Below the pieces are notes generated by a model. That model worked only from the letters and a program-made list of their open reading frames with translations, was not told where the DNA came from and searched no databases. A program made the position numbers and the translations under genes. A DNA stretch of 64,000 nucleotides from Corella eumyota (taxonomy: Eukaryota; Chordata; Ascidiacea; Phlebobranchia; Corellidae), in contig OY720097.1 in NCBI GenBank assembly GCA_963082875.1, positions 16,128,501-16,192,500 on the forward strand, read 5' to 3'. Within the stretch, counting starts at the first letter, position 1, and every line of letters starts with the position of its first letter. Of this stretch, positions 48,386 through 61,011 are shown in pieces.

Positions 48386-48633
48386 TTCAACTTTAGCATA
48401 TAATTGGTTTATACCAGCTTATTACTTAAAAAGCACTCTCTGTAAAACAATCTATAGAATAAAATTTACATTTTATTCTATAGCAGGTTAAACAATAGTA
48501 AGTAATGATTTCTTTACTAGCTTAACATTTTTATATTGCCGAATTAACTTTTTATGCAAACACAACGTTTTGCGGAAAAATGCGGAGTTCTGCTAGAATT
48601 TATAAAAAAAAAATTCTAGCAGAATGACAGTGG
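48386..48633 (-). repeat. Right outer terminal inverted repeat
   Basis: Reverse complement of the left outer repeat, ending GACAGTGG. It contains the same terminal hairpin (TTCTGCTAGAA / TTCTAGCAGAA around an A-rich loop). An additional AT-rich palindrome near 48452-48484 (TATAGAATAAAAT / ATTTTATTCTATA) is only half present on the left. Confidence 0.85.
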
Positions 48634-48643
48634 TTATTAAATA
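48634..48643 (+). repeat. Right target-site duplication of foldback element
   Basis: TTATTAAATA directly after the right terminus CAGTGG, identical to 42614-42623. Confidence 0.85.
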
Positions 48644-49019
48644 CAAGGAATTGATTTATTAAAATTTAAAAAACGTTATTAAGTTTTTAAATTTTAGTCA
48701 ATTGTATATCATTATATTAGTAATTTAAAAACTGGTTAATAAATTAATGGTTGGTAAGTGCTGCGTTACGTTTTTTTATGTTTAAAATATTTAAACTTTT
48801 TTTATAGAGGATACATATAAATCGTATTAAATAGCGCCCACTCGCTATTAAAGATTTCGTTGCTGTTGTTGAGATTTTATTTTTTCCCAATCGTGGTCGT
48901 ATTTGTTTTTTTGTCTTGTGTTTTTGTGTGTTATTGGTCTTAATTAAGTTACATTATTAAGTATTTATTTAGATTTTGACACAAGAATTTTACCATAATC
49001 AGATAATTACAATTAAAAT
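48644..49019 (+). promoter_or_regulatory. hnRNP gene promoter and 5' UTR
   Basis: 376 bp between the foldback element and the hnRNP ATG. It is the only space left for the promoter, unless transcription starts within the element. It contains T-rich runs and no recognised strong motif. Presumed promoter by position. Confidence 0.45.
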
Positions 49020-51197
49020 ATGTTGGAACAAAAAACAGATATGAGCGAAATGTACGATAATGGCGGACAAGAAATGCAACATGATCACGAAAGCAGACAC
49101 CAAGATTATAATCACGGCGAACCTCGCGATGACGGAAGCCTAATTCAACAAGCTAAAGACGATGAAGGGTAAATATAAGTATACATATCTAACGGTCAAA
49201 TGATAGTATATGCCAATTTAAAAAAGTTAGCTTTTTACCAGAGCACTACTGTCTACTGACAGACTAACTACCTAATTAAAAGTAAATGTTTTTTAATTTT
49301 TTTTACTTTGTTGATAGAAAAATGTTTGTTGGTGGTTTATCATGGGAAACAGATGAAAGTGAGTAACAAAAGTATTTGTGAAACTATTTAGTGTGAATAT
49401 AGACTTTACAGCCAAAATTTAATAGATATTTTTTATTACCCCGGCCCCAGTCTGGAAGGTAGGGCAGTTTTCGACGAGATCTTGTGCTTGCAAGCGTAAA
49501 AAATTGCGTTTCAGTGCATGCACGCGTACCAAAATTTTCGTTCTACGCATGCACTTTTTTGTGAATGTCAAAACAGGCATACTATTTCTATTGTTTTAAG
49601 AGTCATAAATGTTCGTTTAATGCTGACTTGGCAAATTTGGATGTGATTTCATGCTGGATATGTTTTTTATTCTATCCTAGTTTGCATATGTTTTTTATTA
49701 ATTTACCTTTTTTTGCAGAAAAATTAAGAGGATATTTTGAGAACTTCGGCCCTCTCAAAGATGTTACAATTAAAAGGGATCCTGAAAAAGATAACCAATC
49801 CCGTGGATTTGGTTTTATTTTGTTTGATGAACCTGAATGTGTTGACAAGGTTGTTTTTTGTAAATATAAATACAAATAAGGTTAGGTTGTGCAAGTTACT
49901 CTTGCAGAAGTTAATTTTTAACATATTTTTGTGAATTTTTTTAAGGTTTTAGCTGAAAGTAATCATACCCTAGATGGTAGAACTATTGATCCAAAACGCG
50001 CGAAAGCTTTAAAAAAGGACACAAAACTATTTGTCGGTGGTCTTAACCCAACCACACCTGAAGAAACCATAAAAGCATATTTTGAAGAATTTGGAGAAGT
50101 AAGTGTGTATATATAGTAACAGGATTTTTTTTAATATCAAGACTGTTAAAATTATTATGCCACATTATTATTTTTTTGTTGTTTTGGGTTCACTTGTTTC
50201 ATAAGTTGTAATTATATATATATATATATATATACTATTATTTTTTGTTTAGTCATTGGGATGTAACTAATTTAAATCAACTTGCTGTAGTTTCAAAGTA
50301 ACATTTAGGTGAATTGTTACCTCTTTTTTTCATCAAGGTGGATGAGATTGAAAGACCTGTTGATAGAACAACTCAAAAAAAACGTGGTTTTTGTTTTATA
50401 TCATTTGTAAAAGACGGCACTATCAAAAAAATTATCGAAGTTGGTAAATTTCATCAAATCGATGGTCGTCAGGTAAATGAAACCTTATAAGTTTTTGTTT
50501 TGTTTTAATTTTTGTTACATCAAAGTACATGATAATGAATAAGCTTAAGAAAAACAAACTGATGTACATATTAGTCTAAGCTGTTGTCCTTAATTCACTT
50601 AAGTTTTATTGTTTTTGTTCAGTGTGAATGCAAAGACGGGGATCCAAAGAAACAGTTTGGAAAAGGAAGGGGCAGAGGAGGAGATGGTAATTAAAATAGT
50701 TGTCAAGTTTTTTTGAGATTTTTTTAATAATTTGTTGGTTGAATAAGAACTTGAATTTTAAATCTGTAGGAGGAATGGAATATGGTCAATCATATGGACA
50801 ATGGGGACCTTGGTCCGGAACTTCAGGTAATTAATTTTTATAAAAAATTACATACAATTTGGTGCTTGTTTGTTATTTTACTAAAGTTTAATGTTGGTAA
50901 ATTTGTTTTTTTCGAAATACATTTTTAGGATATGACTACAGCAGTGGCTATGGTGGCTACGGTGGTTATGGGGGATATGGTGGTTATGGTGGGGGATATG
51001 GTGGTGGCTATGCTGGTTATGGTGCACAAGGTGCATATGGGGGCTACGGTGGGTATGCTAGTGGATTACAGGGTTATGGTGGATATGGGGGTGATCAGAG
51101 TTACGGGGCTCAGCAGCAAACAAGTGGAGCAGCAAACTCAGGGGGAAAAGCAAGAACTGCAGGAAGAGGTGCTCAAAGCAACTACAAACCTTATTGA
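49020..51197 (+). CDS. HNRNPAB: hnRNP A/B-D (AUF1-like) RNA-binding protein
   Basis: Nuclear-cytoplasmic RNA-binding protein acting in splicing and AU-rich mRNA turnover. The N-terminus is a polar leader ([16 protein letters not shown]). RRM1 has RNP2 KMFVGGLSW and RNP1 RGFGFILF; the linker is [19 protein letters not shown]2 has RNP2 KLFVGGLNP and RNP1 RGFCFISF. An RGG-like GKGRGRGG precedes a Gly-Tyr-rich prion-like tail (exon from about 50929), which ends SNYKPY, the typical C-terminus (a likely transportin-type signal) of hnRNP AB/D. Two RRMs plus this tail separate it from Musashi and DAZAP1; AB versus D cannot be decided. The stop codon is followed after three bases by a strong donor GTAAGT, so the 3' UTR is spliced. 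Confidence 0.9.
50212..50234 (+). repeat. (TA)n microsatellite in intron
   Basis: About 11 TA units in the hnRNP intron between the two halves of RRM2. Probably polymorphic; no other meaning seen. Confidence 0.9.
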
Positions 51198-52948
51198 ATG
51201 GTAAGTTAAATGCTGATTTCTCACCAATGTTCTGTTAATATATTTTTTAGTTGTTTGTTAGAAACTTGTGCAATAATTTATTGCCAGGTATGGTAAAGTT
51301 TGTGTCTAAATCATTTTTGTATTGCACTATTGATGTTAAACTGCCAATTTTTAAAAAATTTGTTAAAACTTTTTGGGTAAGAATTTGTTTAACAAGCGAG
51401 TTGCTAACAACTTTTAAAAACACATAAGCTAATCATAGTTTAATCTATTAGGTTGAACATCATACCAAGGTTCACGGTAGGGTTAATTAAAATCCACTGA
51501 CCTAAAATGTGTTTAAAAGGTGGTTGTAACATGTGTTTAAAAATGTTGTTAGTAGTTAGTTTAAGCTAAGTTTAGTAAATAATAATTGACAATCATTTTT
51601 AAACCTAAAACAATAAATTAATTGGTTGATAAAAGTGTATAGTGACGTAAAAACACTTGAATAGTGAATAGTAGTATAATACTTGTTTAATATGTGTATA
51701 AAAAAAGCCATAAATGTAAGTTTTCCTGCTTTCTGATCAGCATTTCACTATTCAAGTTCTAAGAGAAGCCAAACAAAAATGGTAAAACACCCATTTTTAA
51801 AGACTATGTAAAATGTATATAGAAACAGTTTTTAAGGGTTTTTAGTTTTTAAAAGTATTTTAGCTGTGATTAAATCTTTCTAATAATAAAAGATTTAAAT
51901 TGCCTTGAAATTGGACAAGCATACAATTATCACTTGTTTTTTTTTAGCCTCATTAAATATACAAAAAAATGAGTTAAACCTACTGTTTTAAAAAAATATG
52001 TTTAGTTTGTGCCTGTCCAATTTCAACTTGGTTTACAGGTTGTTTTAAAAACAAACAATTTTCATCTTCTAACAGACTTTTTTTATATTACAGAAATAAA
52101 TCAAAGGCCAAATCAATACAGATATTGAAAAAATGCTGTCATTTTCAAACTATTTTCCCATCAATATAGTTTTTACTTTTTACCAACACACGTTTTGATT
52201 TTCCGTTTAACATTTCTGTTTTTCACCTAATTTTATTTTTGTGCTGCCGAGCTTTTGGTTGGCTTATCGTAAAGTCAGATAATATTAGTGGACAAATAAA
52301 TTTCCAACAACAATAACTTAATGTAAACTTTTTTAAGGTATATTGAAATTGGTAATAAAACGTTGTCATTTTAGACCATCTGCTCACCTTCATATTTTAC
52401 ACATTTTTTGCTTATTGTAGTCCAATGACTTGAAAGAAAAAACTTTCTGGTTAAACAAACCATTTTAGGGTGCTGTTTGTTAGAAGTCTTAATATATGTA
52501 GAATGGCTTAATATACTGGCTTTAGGTAAAAAGTGTTAGTTTTATCTAGACTTTAAAATTTGTGAAAGTCTCATTGGATTTTCGTGCTGCATACACAACA
52601 ATTGCAAATGGTGAAATATTTTAAGTTGCACCATGAGATTATCATAGGACGTTATTCATAAAGTTTCAAGCGTAGGCTATTGTGACTGATGTTAAGTCAC
52701 CTGCCATCACAGGAAGTTGGATTGTTTTAAATACAATTAATCGGTCTAAACAAAACAGAGACTTATTTTTTATCCCACCTGTAAGTATTGCTAATATAGA
52801 TCGATAACAATGTTTGTTCAAAAATAATATTTATGATAGTTTTAACGTTTTAGTAAGTGGAGGTTTTGTTAGTAGTGCTTATAATACAAAACTACAACAT
52901 CAGAGAATATTTAAACTATAAAATTCAGTGCTATCAATGTGAAGTAGA
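51198..52948 (+). other. hnRNP spliced 3' UTR and integrin upstream region
   Basis: The 3' UTR begins with an intron donor at 51201. Possible acceptors follow pyrimidine tracts near 51728-51740, 51947 and 52093. A 13-bp perfect inverted repeat (TTGAAATTGGACA at 51905-51917, TGTCCAATTTCAA at 52014-52026) could fold a stem with a ~96-bp loop. The last few hundred bases must hold the integrin promoter. No protein-coding exon recognised. Confidence 0.5.
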
Positions 52949-55900
52949 ATGTCGATGAAATGCTCCCTAGCTTATTTGATTGTTTTCTCGCTTTTATTTT
53001 CAATCAAAGGCGAATTGACATTAGGTAAACTTAATTTAAGAATAATGCAGGTTGAATAAAATTAAAACTTAAGTTTAAAATAAGACTTATGATTTAAAGA
53101 TCTAGGTTAAGTAATCCGAAGTATATGTTAAACCTTTTTATACCATTTTTTAGAAGAAATTTCAAATTTATGCAGAAACGCACTGCTAAACTGTGAGATG
53201 TGCTTGAATGCACACCAGGATTGTACATGGTGTGCCGATGACGTGAGCGCCGGCGTTCAGAGATGTCGTACAAGAAGGTAGGCTTATTAGAATGTTGTTT
53301 AAATGTAGCTTTAATTAGTCGTCATTATCACGCTTCTTACGTTCTTGATAATTAGTTTTTTTTTAAAAGGTTTACATTGCTGTAAGTATTAGAAAAATTG
53401 AAAATATTAATTTAATTTCTTTATGTATTTTTAGAGAAAATCAAAAGGACTGTAAAAAAGATTTAATAGTAGACACGAGTAGCACAGTTATTCCTATAGT
53501 AAATCGCGAATTTGAGAATGTTGAAAATGTTAACCCAGACTCCAACATTGTTTACGATCAAATTAGACCACAAGGTCTTAAAGTTCAGCTTAGAGAAGGT
53601 TGGTATTTATATTTTGTTGTTTATCGTGAAAAAAATACATTAAATTTAAATCGCTCTTATAGACGCTCCTGTTACGATAGACTTAACAGTTAAAAAATTA
53701 CTTGACTACCCGTTGGATCTATATTATCTTATGGATTTATCTTTATCAATGGAAGATGATCTTAATCAAATTAAAGTAAGTGTTATTAACATATATTGTA
53801 ATCCTATTTGGTAAAATGTATTTTTGTATTAAACGATAGTAATGAGTCACATATATTCAGAGCATAGCTGATAATTTGGTGAATGACATCAATAATATTT
53901 CCTCAAACGCCCACCTTGGTTTTGGATCGTTTGTGGATAAGGAAGTCAGTCCATTTACTGTTTCCAACAACTTGTAAGTTTGGGAATAAAATTTTGAATG
54001 TACCTTAAATTATTATTTTTTGATTGTCGCGTTTTAAAGCAGGTAATAAAATTGTTTTTTTTGTAGGTTACAAAGCATATGCCAGGAGGAAATTGGCAAA
54101 GGGTGCCAACCTACTTTCGACTTTCACCATCAACTTTCGTTAACATTTAATTCATCACTATTTAGAAATGTGGTAAATAGAACTACGATTTCTGCAAATA
54201 TTGATGAGCCGGAAGGATCTTTTGATGCCCTTATGCAAGTTGTCGTCTGTCAAGTATTATGCTTTTTGATATAATTTGCTTGTGATCTACGAACTAGGCT
54301 ACGATTTCTTGCTTTTTTAGTATACATTTGGTAAAGAAAAAATAATGTTGTTCGGGCTAATTATATTATATCAACGTGACAAACAAAAATTATTATATTT
54401 AGGATATAATAAATTGGCGAAAAAATTCGTTGAAGGTTGTATTAATTACTACGGATGCAACGCCGCACATGGCGTGGGATGGCAAATTAGCTGGAATACT
54501 GGAACACAATGATATGAAGTGCCATTTGGTTTCGGTATAAATTCTTTTTAAGGTTTATAAAGTTTTTATCCAATAAAAAACTTAGAATATCTAAAAATAT
54601 AATTTATTAGGATGGTGACACAGGAATTCTTTTAAACCCGGAAAATAGAAATATGGATTATCCTTCTATTGGGCAACTGCAGGAAGTTCTGCGCAGAAAC
54701 CAAATCCAGGCAATATTCGCAGTTACCGATCAAGTGTTTAACGTTTTTAAGGTAGGAAATTGATAATACTCTCAGCTCTTATTCACTTATAGTTTTATTA
54801 ACGTACTCAATAGTTTTTCTTAAGCATGTATGTTTTGCTATTATGTTTAAGCCCAAACTTGGTTTGCCTTATTTTTTATGTAATTGACTCTTTATTGCCG
54901 GATCGTTCACCCCGATAGGTTTTGCGCCAGATAAAATAGTAACATTTGCAGAGTCTAATTTTAAAACATTACGACATGACGCTTGTGAAAATCGAATCCA
55001 TGACCAATAACGATATTATTTAATTGCAAATTTAAAGATAGCTAAAAAACACGTCACAACGGCACACACTATTTCAAAAACAATATAAAACCTATCACCT
55101 TGAGGTGATATGATAAAACAAATTTACACGAACGTTATTTGGAATACGATTTATACTAAATAAAGTTTAAAAATATATTTCTTTACAGGATTTGCCTAAC
55201 ATTATGACGAACTCGATAGTCGCTAGGTTAAGCAGTGATTCCAGCAACATTCAGTCACTTATTTCGGAGTCCTATGATGTAAGGCAATAATAATCTAAAC
55301 ATTTCAAATTCAAATTTGTACTTTTTGTAGATTGTGCTACATACTAAGTATTTTAAAATTTTATAACTAAGAAATAGAAAAAATATACGCAGTAGCAAAT
55401 TTGATTTTGCTAAATTTTATTTATTCATTCTAAAAAACTTTCAAAACTTAATTAAATATTTAGAATATTTTTATACTTTTAGGCAATTAGAAGTAAATTT
55501 GAGCTTATTAGACCAGAAGTGCCTTCAAATATAGAGTTATCTTACAGAGTAAAATGTCCCAACGCAACTTCATGGATTAACGATTCTCTTTTCTGCAACA
55601 ATGTGTTCGTTAATGACGAAGTAAAATTTAATTTTACAACAATTCAAAAAACAATTTTCTGTACTTCACTTTTATTTTAAATTTTTTGTTTATCTTACTA
55701 TTGTAGGTCCAGTATCAATTTACGTTGACATCAAAAAATTGTCCAAGCGTTCAGGGCCATCAAGATAATATCACTATTATTTCTCAAAACATACCCGATG
55801 TTGTGAATATAATAATTGGTAAAACTCAATGTAGTGTAATATTAGTTAATACAAATTCAAAATATGATTTTGTAGTTTTCATAAAAAAATTATTTTTCAG

Positions 55901-58562
55901 GTTATGAGTGTGAATGTAATTGTGTACCGGTGGTAAACAGTTCCCAATGCAACTTTTTGGGAAACCTTGATGTAAGTTAAAAACTTTTAGATAAATGCAT
56001 TACGTATGTTTTAATTTAATATAAGCATGTTTAAATATGATTAAAATAAGCAACACAGCGATTATAGAAAATACTAACACAAAGCAAATAAAATATTGTT
56101 TTTTATTTTAGTTTGTATGAACTACTTTAAAACCTATTTCCAATTTTTTACCTTGTTTTAAATACCGTATTTAGTTGTAATAATGGTGAAAATGTTTTTG
56201 AATTGTAGTGTGGGATTTGTTTGTGCGATCCAGGGCGAAGTGGAACTTTTTGTCAATGTCAAGTTAACGAAACATCGTCCGAGCTACAAGAAAAATGTCA
56301 ATCTTTCGGAGTTGATGAAGTACAACAAGAAATGTGCTCGTATGAATAAGTTTTAAAGCGTGATTTGTTTTAATATTAATTCTAAATTTAGCTGTTCTAT
56401 TGGGCTCTGTGTTAAGCAAAATGTAAATATACAAGTAATTTGCAGCAGTTTTATTTTATTTTTGTGTAAGCTAATTCGAGGAAGTTGATATTTTTTTAGT
56501 TCAAGAGGATATTGCGAATGTGGATCTTGTGTTTGTCAAACAAACTATTATGGAAACCTTTGTGAATGTTCAGTTATTGGTTGCCCTCAATCTGATGGTT
56601 TAGTGTGTGGGGGTAATTTTGTTTTATTAGGACCCAAAAATCCAGATTTTTTATTACTTTTAAAGTGTTTTTTTTTTAACTTTATTATATGTCAGACTTC
56701 ATAATATATTTATTAGGTGTCTTTAAACGCCATTAGATTTAAGAACGAATTAAATGGCTAAAAAATCTGCGGAAAATATGGCTAACTTACAGAAAATATG
56801 GCTAGTTTGTGATTTTTCCTGTTAAAACTTTTGTTTTGTTCAATTTTAGGACCAGAAAAAGGAAACTGCGAAAACTGTAATGGAAGTCAGGCATGCGTGT
56901 GCAATTCTGCTAATGGTTGGTACATTGATTCAGAGACAAGCACGTGTTCTTGTAATGAGGGAGTTTATTGTAAATCAAGTGCTACCGACGATGTAGTTTG
57001 TGGCGGAAATGGAATTTGTGAATGCGATAAATGCAAGTGCGACGATGAAGTAAGTTTACTATTTTATAAACATCTTACACTTACACATTCCATTTTAGTA
57101 GTCTTTAGTTTTTTTTAACCAATGGTTTTGTCTAAATTGTTGCTCATCTGTTTTTGAACTTCGTAATTAAATAGTTCATAAAATGTTTTCAAAATAACTT
57201 TTTTATTCAAAAAACCCTTTAGTTTTTCTGGTCTGGAACATTGTGCGACAATTGCGTACATCCTAACTGTACAACTTTACAACCAACCTGCTCTGGAGAA
57301 TTTAAGGATTGTGCTATATGTACATACACAAACGTGTGTATTAAGATAAAATATACTTATAATTTTTTAGAAGTTACTTAATGTTAATTTAAATTAAGTC
57401 GTTTGTATGTTTTTAAATCACGTTTCAAATTACATTTATTTTTATAATAAAGTTTTATGCAATCCCATACGTAGTTTAAAATTACTACAAATTTTTATTT
57501 ATCCTTTTACCGAAATTTATATTAAACAAATTGAATTAAAATAATACATATTATACTATCATTTTAAATATATACCCAACGTGTTATTGGTAACTTAACA
57601 ACTCTTCTGAACGTAACTAACTTTCATTTACTATATCTCAACTTCAAGCAGCCTTTTTTTGCTAAATGGGTTAATGATTAAAAGTTGTTTTAGTGGAATT
57701 AATTAAACGTTAACAAAGCCTTATTTGTAACTTGGTGTATTGCAAAATAAATTTTCTTTACAGCAAGTCAATGTGGAATGTAATTCGGTGTGCGGAGATA
57801 AGGGGATTTCCACATTTATTTCTAAATCCAACATCACCTGTGATAAATGTCAAGGTTCAACTGAATCTGACGTCTGCGCCGAATGCTCCGAATATAATCT
57901 GCAAGTTTTTGACAATAGTTTTTAATTGCATTTTAAATTTTTTTATTAAGTGTTTGTTTATTTATTGTATCAGAATTAAGCTGCCATTGATTAATTGTAT
58001 GGTGAATCGTGAAGACGAATGTAATGTAACGTTCCAAATTGGCTGGCTTAATAGCGTTGAACAATATTTCGTTCGAGTTTTGGAAAGGAATGTTGAACGG
58101 GGTAACTTGTTTTATTATTAAATAAGATTTTCAAAATAAAAATCTTTTAAAAATGTCTTTTTTTGTTTATTGCAGACTGCCCATCAGGGGCAAATTTACT
58201 TATAATAATACTTCCTGTGGTTGGGGGCATTGTGTTAGGTGGGATCATTGGTTTGTTGGTTTGGAAAGTGGCTAAAACGAATTATGATCGTCGAAATTAC
58301 GAAAAATTTTTGGCCGAGTCAGAATTAAATCGGAAATGGACTAACGTATATTAACAATAATTTTCGATATATATTTTACACTTTTTAATCAGTTTAATTT
58401 GTAACCAAATTGTTTTTGTTTTAGAATAAAAATCCGGTGTACAAGGAAACTGTCGTAAAAACCATTAATCCAATGTATATACCTAATGAAGAAGATGATG
58501 TCAAAGATTCGGATAGCCCTTTTGACAGCAGACTTCATAACTTAGGCACGGGCTTTTCTTAA
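52949..58562 (+). CDS. Integrin beta subunit
   Basis: Type I membrane receptor subunit that pairs with an integrin alpha chain to bind matrix ligands. Signal peptide [20 protein letters not shown], then PSI domain ([20 protein letters not shown]). The beta-I domain has [14 protein letters not shown] (DxSxS, exon about 53663-53773) and continues [14 protein letters not shown] and [20 protein letters not shown]. Cysteine-rich I-EGF repeats run about 55903-57340 ([32 protein letters not shown]). Beta-tail domain, then TM ([20 protein letters not shown]). The cytoplasmic tail has [15 protein letters not shown], first NPxY as NPVY and second as NPMY, the talin and kindlin sites. About 17 exons and roughly 800 residues. 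The last 25 residues ([20 protein letters not shown]) extend the usual tail. Orthology to a particular vertebrate beta is not decidable. Confidence 0.93.
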
Positions 58563-58815
58563 GGCCTGTGATTTGTCAGTATTAAAAAAATAAAGTCGAA
58601 TATTGACGACTGTACTATACATATCTTCCCTATTAAACAAATTGCATTTGTTTAAAGATGACCGAGATGTTATAAGTGTGAATTTTAAATTTTATACCAT
58701 TGACGATAAATTTTACGATATTTAAATTAACTTCAACAAACTATTTGTATCAACATAAAACACAACAAAATTAAATAATTATACTGAAAGCGGATTTAAA
58801 AAATTAAAAAATTTG

Positions 58816-60322
58816 TTAAATCCAATCTTCGTCGTATTCCTGATAATGGTTAATTTTAGTTGAGTCATATCCCCAATTATATGAAAAAATTCCTTCAACT
58901 TCGCTTAACAATTTTCTATTGAAAAAATTAAATGTTAACTTTTGATCATATGTAGATTTTTAAATCTAACGTTAAATTAGTTTTTTGTTACCGTATACAT
59001 ATTTATAAACGAATTTAATAAAATTTACCATATTTTTAAATATTCTAACGTTACCTTTTGTTTGGTGTTTCCTTTAACAAATTTGCAATAAATTTCTTAA
59101 AATCTGAACGTAGAACTTGCTTTACATTATTTATTTTTTTGGTAAGAAAGCCGAAAATTGATCGTCTGCCAGCATATCGAAGTGTCACGTGGCCAGAATT
59201 TAAATCTACAACCGATGGGCGTTTAAAAGTATTAAACTTTCCAGTTACGAATCTGGTATATCTTGCGTCATGTGTGGATGCACTTTGCCATGGCGTGGCC
59301 CCTGTCACGCAGTAAATTGCCACTATAATAAGTGACCAATAATCATTGGCTGCCACTGCGACATATCTTGTTGCATCAAAAAGTTCGGGTGCAATGTAAG
59401 CCTTTGCATTAATCTGAGATTGCATTTCTTTTTTGTAATCTAGGGTTGTGTATTGGTAGGCTTCTTCGTCTTCTGTTTTCGACAGCTTCCGGTTTATAGT
59501 TCTGTTGTCTGTTTGAAATAAAAATGTTTCATTAAAAAATACAATGTTTTAAAAAAGTTTTGTTTGTTGTTGAAATTGGAAATGCGTTTTGTATTATTTT
59601 ATAGCGAATGGCTGTGTATTGTTCTTTGTATTATTTTGAGTAACCTACGTTTCTGGTTTGGTGAGATCGATTTAGAAGAAACCTTTTTGCAACTGGCTTT
59701 TTGGAGGTTTTCAATTTTTTCTCTGGATTTTTTTGGATACAAGAAGCAATGCGAAATGATTGACTGAAGTTGGCTAGTTTTATTGAACACCGACTCGAAG
59801 ATGCAATGAGGATATTTTCAGGTTGAATGTTGCCGTGGACAATTTTTAAATCGCTGTGGAGAAACTGTAACGCATTACCAATCTAAAACAAAACAAAAAA
59901 CATAATTTTTTTTTTTCAAAAATATGTACATTATGACATTAACATTAGTTTTAGTGTGAAGTGTAATGTACCTGCTTGATAATACTCTTGCTTGCAAAAT
60001 CTGGAAGACCTACTCCACTTACAACAAGCTTGGTTAGGTTGCCTTCTAACATATGTTCAGTAACGAACTGAAAACAACTAGTGGATGACGGTAAAAGTCC
60101 CATAAATTTTGCTACATTAGAATGCGACGAGGCCAAAAATTGATGTCTGACTTGCCTTGTAAAGACTTCTTTCTCGCTTAACTTTACTCGCTTAACAGTA
60201 ACACAAATTTTACTTCGTTTGTCTAATGTCAGTAGCAATCCACAACCATACCGTCCTCGGTATATATCGTAAATCGGCTCCAAAAAGTGGTATTGATCGT
60301 AGGTAGGTATAGCTTTGCACAT
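58816..60322 (-). CDS. SBK-like protein kinase homologue, predicted pseudokinase
   Basis: Minus-strand exons: 60322-about 59973, about 59883-59654, about 59512-59057 and about 58919-58816, about 390 residues, phases agreeing if the donor before exon 3 is G|GTTACT. Kinase landmarks: YRGRYGCGLLL (loose glycine loop) and CVTVKRV (ATP lysine kept). The catalytic loop IVHGNIQPENIL is seen where HRDxKxxN is expected, and KLANFSQS where DFG is expected, so both catalytic aspartates are Asn. YIAPELF matches APE, and NDYWSLIIVAIYCVTGATPW matches the DxWS helix. The region PWQSA...DARYTRFV resembles the SH3-binding-kinase (SBK) family. A basic insertion of about 70 residues sits between the degenerate DFG and APE. 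Likely a catalytically inactive scaffold; residual ATP binding is possible. Confidence 0.72.
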
Positions 60323-61011
60323 TTTTCACAACTCTCAGTCCGCGTAACTTATAACAACTTCTTGAATGGATCTAAAATATTGATTAGTTTTAAATGAAAA
60401 ACGAGAGACTAGTTTTTTTCGCGGTACCTTTTTTACTACACGCTTATAAGAAATCTTTTGATACGTCTTTGTTATTATTTTAAAGATTTATTTACATTTG
60501 AAAAATTCCATAAATTTATAACATTAATCTTAATTCTTGGAACTATTTAAATTTAAAGACAAAATCGTTTATAATTGGATTTAAAAAAGAAAATCAAGTT
60601 TAGAGCAAAAATTTATTTTACATAACCCCGGCAAAAATTAGCGTTAAAATATTATTTAAAATCTTAATAAATTTTGATGTTTTTCATCTTACGAAAAAAT
60701 GCAATTTCCACACTTTATTAAATAAAATGAGTGTCTGGCACACACTAATCTAATATTATGACGTTGTTATGACGTATAAGCAGACTGAAACAGTTTTTAT
60801 TCGGACCTTTCTCATATATTATTAATTTTTGAGTTTTGGAAGGGTGCTGTGACGTAGACATTCGTTACTGTAATTTTAAAATCCTAAATCAGCTTAGTTT
60901 TAGACTACAACGCAAGCATTTATTTATAATAAATGTAAAAAATTATAAATATTTAATAGATATTTGTTAAAAAAAGCAACAATTTTTTTATATAAAAAGT
61001 AAATTTAAAAG
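60323..61011. other. Intergenic, no gene seen
   Basis: Promoter side of the kinase-like gene and 3' side of the esterase-like gene, both on the minus strand. AT-rich; no exon, RNA gene or repeat recognised. Confidence 0.5.

Larger units (their letters stand above)
42624..48633. mobile_element. Foldback-type DNA element, 6.0 kb, with tandem-repeat arms and captured gene fragment
   Basis: Bounded by a perfect 10-bp direct duplication and by inverted termini starting CCACTGTCATTCTGCTAGAA at both ends. Layout: outer inverted repeat (42624-42860), left tandem array (42861-44357), single-copy centre (44358-45420), right tandem array in opposite orientation (45421-48385), outer inverted repeat (48386-48633). 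Long inverted arms made of direct subrepeats around a captured centre are the defining plan of Foldback (FB) transposons. No transposase domain is recognisable, so it is presumably mobilised in trans. Copies of the 525-bp unit are nearly identical, and the duplication is perfect, both suggesting recent insertion. A TSD of 10 bp fits FB elements (9-10 bp) or a MULE-like transposase; the superfamily is not established. Confidence 0.85.

Noticed and set aside
49440-49560. GC-richer block in an hnRNP intron as a separate gene or promoter
   Set aside because: No open frame or motif of note; it contains a loose inverted GCATGC-type pair but too little to support a call.
50932-51204. Met/Val/Gly-rich plus-strand frame ([16 protein letters not shown]...)
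   Set aside because: Out-of-frame reading of the Gly-Tyr-rich tail of the hnRNP gene.
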